A stretch of DNA of 26,439 bases, from NCBI GenBank assembly GCA_001953115.1, contig LSSL01007734.1, positions 1 to 26,439 of the forward strand. The letters are read 5' to 3'. Below the pieces are notes generated by a model, which did no database searches, was not told the origin of the DNA, and saw only the letters and a list, made by a program, of their open reading frames with translations. Source of the DNA: Smittium mucronatum. Its lineage: Eukaryota; Kickxellomycota; Harpellomycetes; Harpellales; Legeriomycetaceae. The translations under genes were made by a program, and so were the position numbers. Below, piece after piece: positions 11,805 to 20,845 of this stretch (the stretch's first letter is position 1; each line of letters opens with the position of its first letter).

Positions 11805-12345
11805 GGTGATTGCAAAAATAGACATGGATTAATCAATTTCCTAAATTTGAAGCTTTGATTTAGTTAACTTAATTTGTTACCAATAGATCAATGAAGTAAG
11901 TTTGATGTTTAAAAATTAAAATTCTATTTTACCCCGAAATTAAACTGCCAAACCCATGGCAGAATAGATTAATGTAACTATGGTGTACTATCAAAAAAGA
12001 ATAAGAAATATTCTTCATTAAAAATGTTATAAATTTTTTAAATTATCACAGGAAAGTAAGTAAGTTTTTAAAAGTAAATTTTGATATATATTAATAATTT
12101 AATAGTAGTAAAAAATTTTAATACACATAATTTTATACGAAATATCATTTTTTTGAATCTAAAGACTCAAAAAAGCACAATATCAATAGAATAAGCAACA
12201 ATGTGTATTTGAATTTAATACTGCTAAAAATCAAATAATAAACGGACATCAAATAGCTTTTATAAAATAAATATTAAAAAAGCAGCAGTTGTAACTTCTA
12301 GCTCTAATAACTGAAGATACATTTTTGACTCCAACTCGATTCCGA
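11805..12345 (+). repeat. MULE left terminal inverted repeat (541 bp)
   Basis: Reverse complement of 15615..16155. A check segment, TAAACTGCCAAACCCATGGC and its 40-bp continuation at 11941..12000, is identical to the other arm base for base. The arm ends inward at ...CGATTCCGA, where an 18-bp tandem array starts. It carries no gene; the small minus-strand frames at 12249..12521 are by-products of the repeat. Confidence 0.9.
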
Positions 12346-12640
12346 AAACCAAAACGATTACGAAAACCAAAAAGATTCCGACAACCAAAATGATTTCTAC
12401 AACTAACTCGATTCTGGCAACCAAATAAGTTGCACAACCATCTCGATTCCGCAACCACTTCGATCCTGTATTCGATTAGCTCTAGCAACCAATTCAATTT
12501 AGACTCAAACTTTATTTTCAAAAATTTTTATTTAGAAATCAAATCGATTCAGCAGCAACTGAATTAATCAAATAATTCGATAGTGGCAAATTAGATCCAA
12601 AAACCAATTTTATTCTGAAAAAAACTTGATTCTTCAAACA
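12337..12640 (+). repeat. 18-bp minisatellite at the inner edge of the left MULE arm
   Basis: Five exact 18-bp steps from 12337 (CGATTCCGAAAACCAAAA, CGATTACGAAAACCAAAA, AGATTCCGACAACCAAAA, TGATTTCTACAACTAACT, CGATTCTGGCAACCAAAT) are followed by two 17-bp units to 12460 and increasingly degenerate ones to about 12640. The right arm has only about one unit at the matching place (15600..15622), so the array expanded on one side or shrank on the other. Confidence 0.8.
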
Positions 12641-13152
12641 TACTTTTTTTTCAATAGACTTGAACTACCAGTAAATAAATCTTAAATACGTTATAGATAA
12701 TTAAATTACTAGGTTTAATAATATACATCCGATAGCAATATAATATTATAATGTTTTCAGAACAGCAACTCTTAATTCAAATAGTAATTAAATTAATTAA
12801 TATTATTTTTGTAATTCATAAATTATTTAAATTTTATGATGGTTAAATAATTTTTTCTATATGTTTAAGCTAGTACTGAAGTGTCTTTTATTTAGATTAT
12901 AAAAAAAATAATAACTAAATAACTTTAAAAATATGTTTGCAATTTTGGTTTGTAATCTAATTAATCAATTTTTAACCTAGGTAGTATATTTTATTGGGGG
13001 CAATATTTGACTAAAAATATCGTAATAGAGGGTATTAATTCAGAATTCATGCCTTTCAATAATTTTAAAAATAAAAATACAGTTTTTTTTTAATTTTAAT
13101 TTTATTTTTATTCAGTAAATTGGCTTTACAGATTTTTTTATATATTTCAGAT
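12641..13152. other. Noncoding interior of the MULE, 5' of the transposase
   Basis: AT-rich with no open frame of note. The transposase promoter would be expected in the left arm or here, but I see no distinctive element. Confidence 0.5.
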
Positions 13153-14876
13153 ATGGATTCGTGAAAAATTTTCAAAGTCGATTCTATTCAACCCAATACT
13201 TCACAAAGTTTAGAGCCGTTTATTTTTACAAATATATCGATGGAAAAAAATTATTTAATAAACAAAAATCTTAAATCAAACTCAAAATACAAAATTATAA
13301 ACAACTCAAAGGAGAGATTATCAGCTAAGTGTGCTTCTACAAAATTCAAGTATATTTTCAATTTTCTCTTGAAGAAAGACAGGTTTTACCTTTTTTTAAG
13401 CAACAATGCTCATAGCTGTTACCTGAATGTGTCTAAATTGAAATGTACATCTGTTAGAAGTATCGCATCTTTTATACTTGAAAATTTTCCATAAGCCAAA
13501 CCCACTGATATTAAAAATTACACATTAAAAAACTAAAACTCTGATATAAATTACTCAATGGCGTATAGAGGACTGGTGTTCCACAAAAATTTTAATTCAC
13601 TTGATGAAGTGAAAAAAATAAGTAAAATAAAGAATTTATCGAGTAAAATCACATATTTGAATCCAGTAACAATATCAGGTTTCAAAACCAAAGATTAAAG
13701 ATTCATTAGTTGTGCAATTTTCCTATATCAATGCATAAATTTCGAATCGAAATCATTGCCGGTTATATCTATAGATACTTGTCACCTAAAATCTAAATAC
13801 TCTGGATTATTACCGATTGCGTCTTCAATTTCAGGGACTGGAAATATATTACCAATATATTTAGGTATATATCCCAACGAAAGTAGTGAATCTTGGACAG
13901 ACTTGTTAATTAATTTGAAAAAATGTGGTTATTTTATCTCTGATAATGATAAGATTGTTATATTAAGCGGTATGCTTAAGGGAATTGAGACTGATGTGTC
14001 AACAGTGCTACCTAAAGCAGAAAATTTGAGGTTTCTGGTCCATATTGAAAGAAATACAGCGGTAAAGTTCAAAAAAAAAAATAATAAGGAACTTTGGTCC
14101 GCTGCAAATAATTTCGACAATTACAGATTTAAAATTAAAGTGGAAGAAATAAAAATAATTTAAGAAAATATCTATAAATATTTAAACTATATCGGCTTAG
14201 AAAAATGGATATCTTTTTACTTTCCAGTCCCGGGATACGGAATATTGTAATCTAATAAATGAGAATCCATAAATAGTTGGATATTAGAAGAAAGATTAAT
14301 GTCATATTTTGATATAATAAATGTCTTTATATTGAAAATTACAGAAAATATTTTTAAAAGATACTTTGAAGTAAAGAGTAGCACATAGGAGTATCCATTA
14401 AATAAAGGGCCATGTTGCAAAATAACATTAGTTCTGGTGGAAGCAGAGAAATGTTGCAGTATGGCGAACACTTTTTTGGTGTATAAAAAAAGAATGGGGA
14501 TAAAAGGATAGTTAATTTATCCTCTAAAAGTTTTACCTGAAAATTCATGTAGGAATATGACATCCCATTATTGCATTTTTGCAGGTATTTATCATTTTTA
14601 AAATCAGAGCATAAATTTTATTTTGGGAATATATATTGGAAAGATTCTCTTATCATTGCATATGCGGTTCATCTAAACCCATTAGATTTTATCACTGTAT
14701 TAACAGAAGAAACGATACTACCACCTTTAATAAAAAAGCTATCACAGAGACCGAAAAATAATAGATACTTAAGCTATGGGAAAAAAAGTTACAAGGGTAA
14801 AAGTTTATGTAAAATTTATCGCGATCCCGTTCATAATAAAAGGAAATGCAAGAAAGCCCCAAGATCAGGACATTAA
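13153..14876 (+). pseudogene. MULE transposase, heavily decayed
   Basis: One frame, interrupted by stops, reads as a MULE transposase from about 13153 to 14550. Its blocks, in order, are: an N-terminal zinc-finger-like region (RLSAKCAS ... NNAHSC, 13318..13420); the RFISCAIFLYQ block; the first catalytic Asp in VISIDTCHLKSKYSGLLPIA (GAT 13774..13776); a SESWTDLLINLKKCGY block; and VILSGMLKGI, where the family has a catalytic Asp but this copy has Gly (GGT 13969..13971). Next come VHIERN and W..YF..PGYG..*SN..ESIN. In-frame stops lie at 13162, 13492, 13534, 13696, 14161, 14248 and 14260, with more beyond. After a frameshift near 14550 the SWIM-like end (YDIPLLHFCRYL) and the C-terminal zinc knuckle (CKIYRDPVHNKRKC) continue to the stop at 14874..14876. 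It cannot make an active enzyme. Confidence 0.85.
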
Positions 14877-15614
14877 ATATTTTATTATATTTTTATTATG
14901 AATAATATATCATATATATACAATATATTATAATTTTTTATAAAAAAAATTGGCGAGAATTTCACGATACAGTAATATATAGATATGATCTATTAAATAA
15001 TGTGTTTAAAGTTTTTTAGTAAAAAACATGTCAATAATGAAAAAAAAAAAGTTTTTAACATTATGAAATTATATCAATTTTTAAAGAATAAATAAGTTAA
15101 TTTCTAAGCATTAAAAAATATAGTTTAATGTACTGATATAATTTATAATTTTAATTTAAGTGCAAAGACATATATTTATACGATCAAAGCTAAAATAAAT
15201 AAATTAGTGAATAAAAGCTCACTTAAAGCTGATTTTGAAAATGAAATGAAAATGAAAACTTGATGAATTAATATAGTTGTTTTATTCATTAAAAAACAAT
15301 AACATTTATTCAAGAATTAAAAATTAAAAATTTAAATTATTTTTCATTCAATGAATAAAAATTGATTTTAATCAAAGTTTTTAATTATTATTTATGATTT
15401 TGATATCATTTCATACATAAAGACATTATATATATGCCATTATTATAATATTAGACCGTGTATAATATTTAATAAGCTGATAATTAGATACTATAAGAAG
15501 GATCGGTATTTTCTGAATCTATTTAGTTTCATGATAGAATTTTTTATGGGTTAAATTTGATTGAGGAGTCGAATTTATTTAGGAAAATTTTTTATTGTGG
15601 AGTATATTTTGTTG
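14877..15614. other. Noncoding interior of the MULE, 3' of the transposase
   Basis: Extremely AT-rich (several ATATAT stretches at 14880..14940) and without coding frames. It presumably holds the former 3' UTR. Nothing else recognised. Confidence 0.5.
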
Positions 15615-16155
15615 TCGGAATCGAGTTGGAGTCAAAAATGTATCTTCAGTTATTAGAGCTAGAAGTTACAACTGCTGCTTTTTTAATATTTATTTTATAA
15701 AAGCTATTTGATGTCCGTTTATTATTTGATTTTTAGCAGTATTAAATTCAAATACACATTGTTGCTTATTCTATTGATATTGTGCTTTTTTGAGTCTTTA
15801 GATTCAAAAAAATGATATTTCGTATAAAATTATGTGTATTAAAATTTTTTACTACTATTAAATTATTAATATATATCAAAATTTACTTTTAAAAACTTAC
15901 TTACTTTCCTGTGATAATTTAAAAAATTTATAACATTTTTAATGAAGAATATTTCTTATTCTTTTTTGATAGTACACCATAGTTACATTAATCTATTCTG
16001 CCATGGGTTTGGCAGTTTAATTTCGGGGTAAAATAGAATTTTAATTTTTAAACATCAAACTTACTTCATTGATCTATTGGTAACAAATTAAGTTAACTAA
16101 ATCAAAGCTTCAAATTTAGGAAATTGATTAATCCATGTCTATTTTTGCCATCACC
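15615..16155 (-). repeat. MULE right terminal inverted repeat (541 bp)
   Basis: Inverted copy of 11805..12345 with equal length and near-complete identity. It ends outward in CCATGTCTATTTTTGCCATC followed by ACCCC. Confidence 0.9.
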
Positions 16156-16157
16156 CC

Positions 16158-18006
16158 TTAATTTAATTATATGGCTTAATTTTTTTGATGCCAGATTATT
16201 TTATCTATAAAAGTAGTAGACCAACTCGATATTCAATATTATTTCTTTTGATTTAAAGTTTTAGTCAATAAATTCCATGATTTTTTTGCTCCCAAATTAC
16301 CAAGTAAAAACACCTTAGATATATATGGGATTTAATTTTAGCCAAATTCTGTTCAATTAACTCTTTAAAGTTTTCTAATTGGGAAAGCAGCAAAAATTTA
16401 TAGCAAATTTTCCGCATTCAGAAAATCACCAATTTAGATACGTTGGAATAATTTATCACTATAGGAATTATTTGATTAAATATAACCGTCAAATAAAAAG
16501 GTGCTTAAATTTTGTATATCAATATGGAATATTTAAGGGATTTTATTGATCAAAAAAGAAAATTTGTGTATAACTTTTATATTTTGGGTATAATTGTCTA
16601 ATTTTGTGTAAAAGCACGTATTTGTGTGTATTTTTTTTTATATCACGGAATTTTATAATAAGAACTTAGTTATAAACGAATTGGAAACAGGTTCTGAGTA
16701 TTATTTAATAAAAAAATTTTAATCGTTTAAAAATGTGATAGAAAACCTTTTCCTTCAATAAGAAAAAATGGGAAAAAACTGTCTTTCAATAATGGAAAAA
16801 TTTGCTGGTTTTAAAGGAAGTGAAATCTAGTACATTTTACCATTAATAAAAGGATAAATGATAATCAAATTATATTAAATAAGATAAGGAGCTAGATTAA
16901 ACGTGATAATCGATAAGGGGAAATAGATAAGAAGCATAATATTAGAAGGTGCAAAAATATTAAATTCATTTTCACAGTTATGTGTATAAATGCTTTTAAC
17001 CTAAGAAAAAATAGTCGTGTTTTTCAAAAAAAAAGCAAAAATAGTCAAATTTTAAATTTATTGTAAAAGTAATCAAAATGAATCGATATGATTATATATT
17101 CAGGAAATAAGAGCAATTTTAATCCAGATTCCAAGCTAATTCAATTGATTATTCAAAAAAATTTAAATAATTTTGAGTTTTCTTTTTTAATTGGGTTGAA
17201 TATTATCAACTAAACAAAAACTGTGATAAATGGGAGATTATTTCGAAGATCAAACTTTTTTTTACTGTGCATAATATATACTATAATTGAATTTATTAAA
17301 ATAACCTGTCAAATAAAAATAGAAAAACATGCTTGCTATGATAAATTAAACCACTTTAACAATAGAAAATCAGCCTATAATATTCATATTTTGATTTTCT
17401 GAATAAATTAACACTGAATCTTATCTCAATATTTCCAATTTAGGAAAATAGTAAAATTTTAATAGTAAAGTTTCCGCTCCCTAAGAGAATCTCTCAAATA
17501 TGAGATTCCTTGATGAAAAAACTGTGTTTTACTGTTTAAACAATTGGTTAAATAAAATTAATCAGAATCAAGACAATATAAGTTATAAAAACTTATTAAT
17601 CCTAATATAGTTTCATCTTACCATTATAAAATCAGCTTCTATGATTATTATTATTAATTAATCAATGGATTTATGCTTTAATTTTGCACCATGTTTCTAA
17701 ATTAAGAGATTAGCAAGGTTATATTAAGCAAGTCACCACTCTCAAAGAGAATCTCATATTTTTGCAATTCGCTTTAACATTTATTTCAGCTTGTTTGCTT
17801 GGTACATTTATCCCAATAAAAATGAAAATTAAAAGTGCTTTGAATTCTGTTTGGACAATCCTTTAGATTAACTAAAATTATGTGTAAAATTGTTTTCATT
17901 CGCCAAATATCTAACCAAATCTACTTGATTTTACTATTTTTATAATTATTTTATAAAAATGACTATTTTTGCTTAATTCCTTTAATTTTGGGAACTCAAA
18001 GCTTAT
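16158..18006. repeat. Degenerate dispersed/tandem repeats flanking the MULE
   Basis: No genes. Blocks recur about every 250-280 bp: for example TAACCGTCAAATAAAAAGG near 16486 and TAACCTGTCAAATAAAAATA near 17305; CCACTTTAACAATAGAAAAT near 17352 and a related block near 17620; GAGAATCTCTCAAATATGAG near 17483 and GAGAATCTCATATTTTTGC near 17748. Some blocks occur inverted left of the MULE (9870..10030, 11690..11760) and some directly (11398..11470). Inverted GCAAAAATAGTC tips occur at 17034 and 17960. Probably relics of older MULE-related arms. Confidence 0.5.
16631..16664 (-). mobile_element. Retroposon 3'-end fragment (copy E)
   Basis: Reverse complement reads ATAAAATTCCGTGATAT plus nine A, the same 3' end as copies A, B and D. 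Only about 25 bp of body is present. I see no clear target duplication. Confidence 0.55.
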
Positions 18007-18010
18007 TTAA

Positions 18011-18176
18011 CCCTTCCAAGGGTCCAAAAATTTGTCTTAATCTTAATTAAGTATATTATATACTTTAATTGGTCTAAATCGGTAATGAGTACAATACTAA
18101 ACAAATAGTATAAAAACTAACTAAAACATTAAATTACAAATTTAAGTAATTTTTTGTACCATCGGTCCTGTAAGGG
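18011..18176. mobile_element. piggyBac-type MITE, 166 bp, TTAA on both sides
   Basis: TTAA (18007..18010), then CCCTTCCAAGGGTCC ... GGTCCTGTAAGGG, then TTAA (18177..18180). TTAA duplication with CCCTT...AAGGG tips is the signature of piggyBac-superfamily elements. The interior is AT-rich and non-coding. It belongs with the 164-bp and 162-bp copies at 23448 and 23790, which share tips and the GTACAAAAAAT subterminal block. Confidence 0.8.
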
Positions 18177-18219
18177 TTAATCAAACTATAGTAACTTATC
18201 ATATTATATAATAATCTAA

Positions 18220-18840
18220 GAGTGAAATACTTTGCCGTGGTTCATGGGCTTATAGTGTACTTTTCGAAGTACACTAAACTTTAATTTCACACAGCGTTGT
18301 ACTATTCTTGGTTGGGAGTAGTGGAAACAACGAGCCTCGATTTAGAGGACAGCGCTTTCAGAGAAGAATAATCTCGAAACAGGAAAAACCGATCTTTTGG
18401 CACAGCTGAGACTTATTCTAGTGCAAAATTCCAGCTTTCGACAGTCAGAAGAATCTCAGCATCTAACAGTTATTTGTAGGAAAGCCATGTCGATCAAAAC
18501 CAGGTTTGGGTAGGAGCCTAATTTTATTAATCCTGTCAGAGGTAGGCTCTGACTAGGAGCTCAGTAGATTCAATGGACTATTTTTCATTGAAAAAGAGCT
18601 TAATTATTGACTGCATGTAACCTCAGTCATCCAGCCTACTTGAAGCAATGCCAGGGGGGGGTCTTTCGGTTGGTAGAATGAACCCTTTATCAATGGATAA
18701 TCAACCGGCAACTCGGTAGAGAAGCTTATTTTAGTTAATATAACAGTCTTTTTTATACGAATTTTTCTTTTTTTCATATTTTTTTAGTATAGTTTTTAAT
18801 GGCCTTGTCTTAAAAAAAAATTCCGTGATACAAAAAAAAA
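18220..18840 (+). mobile_element. Retroposon copy B, apparently full length (621 bp)
   Basis: Aligns over its whole length with copy C (22811..23427, minus strand, 617 bp). Both start at GAGTRAAATAC..TTGCCRTGGTT, pass through CTCGAAACA, TTCGACAGT, GTTTGGGTAGGAGCCT and CCTCAGTCAT...CTACTTGAAGCAATG, and end in a GATAYAAAA-type tail. A shared 5' start in two copies argues for a defined full-length unit rather than a 5'-truncated LINE tail. The RNA strand has a perfect 10-bp hairpin with a UUCG loop near its 5' end (18253..18276). No protein frame is conserved, and I do not see convincing Pol III A/B boxes. Confidence 0.75.
18253..18276 (+). other. 10-bp hairpin with TTCG tetraloop in retroposon B
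   Basis: TAGTGTACTT, loop TTCG, AAGTACACTA. The stem is perfect. In copy C the same place reads TAGTGAGATT-TTTG-AAGTACGCTA, a partly damaged version of the hairpin. Confidence 0.7.
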
Positions 18841-20468
18841 TTCTATATACTGAAAAAAAAATCTTGCAAATATTTTAGATTAATTTATTGATACCAATAA
18901 CTCAAAACTGCAACATAATTAGCACTATCTTATTTTTTTATTCTATATAAATGTGAATTATATAAAAAGTAATCCCAATTGAGTATAATTACCAAATTTG
19001 GTAATTATCATCCAATAAAATATTTTAAAAAATCGTCGAGAAAAACATCTTGGATTTAATAATCAAATAGCTTGGAATTTGTATGTGAATTAATTAATTT
19101 ACTTGGATTTGTCCGAATTGCCCTGGAAAAAAATAAGAGGCTTGTGAAATAATGAAAAGACTTGGAAAAAAGTGAAATGGCTTGTGTTTTACACCTAACC
19201 GAAACTTGTTAATTATTTTGATTCTGTGATTTTGGTCCAGTTAAAAATAGCCTATTTAATTATGGAATTATTATTTGCCCATAATATAAATTTATGAGCT
19301 CATTATTTAATCTGAAGTTTTATTGGATGGTGTTATTTCTGTTCAAATTAATCTGTCAAATTTGCGATAATATTCTTTTCACTTCTATTTTTGCAATTGC
19401 TTTTAAAATCATGTCTATTTTTTGCAATTAATTTCGAAAACATGTCCATTTTTGCAATTACCCCCTCCCCCTTTTTTTAAGAATCTAGTCTTACAAGTAT
19501 AATCTATGGTTTTGGAATGATCTCCATTCGAGTATTAAAGATAGAAAAAAAATCTAACCAAATCAATTTTTATTAATTTCAACCATATTTTTAAAAAAAT
19601 GCAATAGAGGTAGATTTTTATACATACCAATATCATCTTAAAGAAAAAATTTACATTAAATAGAATGAAAATGATTTAATATTTGCTTTAGACCTTTAAA
19701 AAAAAAATTTCAATAAATAAATTTCGGATGTTATTTTACCCCATTCCCTTGGTACAAGAATAAATTTTTTTATGGCGTATTACTTTTTTTCCAAAAAAAA
19801 TCCGTCCTTTTTTATCAAGGCGGTAAAATTTATCCAATTAATATTAATTATACGAGATAGGTTAACATTGTTAAATTTATGATGGATTAAAAAATTTCCA
19901 ATATTAATTCATTTTCTTTAAAGTATTGCATCATAAATAGCGAAGAAATGATTCCAAAGTTGGTTCACAAGGTCAAATTGGTATCATGGCGTGTACACAA
20001 TGAAATAATACCAGACTTATTGGAGCGAAATTTCATTGATTTTTTTTTTAAGGATTTAATCAATTTTATAACCCCATGATTTACAAAATAATTTTTGATT
20101 ATTAAAAAACTTGTAAAAAAAGCATAAATAGATATCTCCGGTTTTAATAATTTTCTATTTCCAAATTAAGTACCTCACTATTAAAGTTAAAATAGATAAA
20201 AAAGTATCTACTCTTAATATAAAAAGAGGTTGATATGATTTTATTCTACAAAACGATATTAATTCCGGCATTAAAAAGTGTACTTATCGATTAAATATGC
20301 TTTCTAAGAAAATAACAATGAACTCTAAAGAACATAGTGTAAACGCTCCTAGTTATTTTGAAATTTATTATTATGACAGAAACTTGTAAAAAAATCATTT
20401 GCTCGAAAGCATCGAGAATTCAAAAAGGGTCTCCTCGAGCATATTAGGATTTGATTACACACACTTAA
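18841..20468. other. Noncoding AT-rich DNA
   Basis: No gene seen. It contains loosely repeated CTTGG/GGCTTGTG motifs at 19065..19200 and a 30-bp tandem array carrying the MULE tip motif at 19381..19465 (listed separately). Confidence 0.5.
19381..19465 (-). repeat. MULE-tip motif in three 30-bp steps
   Basis: On the plus strand TATTTTTGCAATT, ATGTCTATTTTTTGCAATTA and CATGTCCATTTTTGCAATTA (then CCCCC) recur about every 30 bp. In reverse complement the last reads GGGGGTAATTGCAAAAATGG followed by ACATG, matching the outer tip of the MULE arms at 11805 and 16155 in all but a few bases. It looks like the end of a second, related element whose other end I did not find. Confidence 0.55.
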
Positions 20469-20845
20469 TCAGAATATATATCTCCCAAATATAAGCTTTA
20501 TGTATTAGCTTCATTTTTTCAAAAACCCCAAGGGGTTCCAGTTAATACAGTGTAACCTAAATTTAAAAAAAAAGTACTAAAAAAATCAAAATCGTATATG
20601 TTTTGAAAATGGTAATAGTTGTTGCAGGATTAGCCTTTGCTTACTGGGTGTATTTTTGGATCCCTCTTCTTTTCAAATCTCTAATGGATGAAGTTTACTA
20701 ATGCCCAAACTGTGGATTTAATATGGGAAATTCCTTGCTTGTCGATACCAGAGGTGTTAAAGTGCCCGAGGTCATCTCTATAGCCGATTCAAGATCATTC
20801 ATGCATTCATGGGAAATATTAGGATACTTGTACGAAGTTCAGTAA
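20469..20845 (+). pseudogene. LITAF-domain protein relic (paralogue of the gene at 24961)
   Basis: The first part (from about 20484) reads SPKYKLYVLASFFQKPQGVPVNTV followed by stop, in line with residues 54-77 of the intact protein (LPEYEYYPVASSCQK...VPVNIV). The stop TAA 20553..20555 replaces the first zinc-ligand Cys and a TTT (Phe) at 20562..20564 replaces the second. After a frameshift near 20580..20609, GLAFAYWVYFWIPLLFKSLM matches the membrane-embedded segment. DEVY-stop-CPNCGFNMG then matches the second zinc-binding half, with a stop in place of Ile (TAA 20699..20701) but CPNC intact. It continues past KVPEV to TAA at 20843. Three lesions make it non-functional as a LITAF protein. Confidence 0.85.

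Larger units (their letters stand above)
11801..16157 (+). mobile_element. MULE (Mutator-like) DNA transposon with 541-bp terminal inverted repeats
   Basis: Two 541-bp arms, 11805..12345 and 15615..16155, are inverted copies. I read them through and found them essentially identical, with one clear mismatch near the outer tip. Outer ends read GGTGATTGCAAAAATAGACA (left) and GGTGATGGCAAAAATAGACA (right, reverse complement). TTAATTT occurs just outside both ends (11794..11800 and 16158..16164), a possible 7-bp remnant of a target duplication; MULEs usually make about 9 bp. Inside lies a MULE transposase pseudogene in the expected orientation. Long arms plus a MULE-type transposase make the family call firm; the exact outer boundary is less certain because diverged inverted similarity continues beyond the arms. 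Confidence 0.85.

Noticed and set aside
12249..12521. Two minus-strand frames over 12249..12521
   Set aside because: They lie in the MULE arm and the 18-bp minisatellite. The regular FGCRNRFGFRN-type pattern is the repeat.
13492..14262. Stop codon reassignment as an explanation for TAA/TGA inside the MULE transposase
   Set aside because: The stops fall at positions where the family has unrelated residues (Ala or Thr in the TSN..ES block), a frameshift is also present, and the intact genes end normally at TAA.
13929..14563. Minus-strand frames opposite the MULE transposase
   Set aside because: They are antisense to a clear transposase relic and have no independent support.
18220..18840. Solo LTR of a retrotransposon
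   Set aside because: There are no TG...CA ends, the 3' end is a variable A-run, and short 5'-truncated fragments exist, one with a 12-bp duplication.
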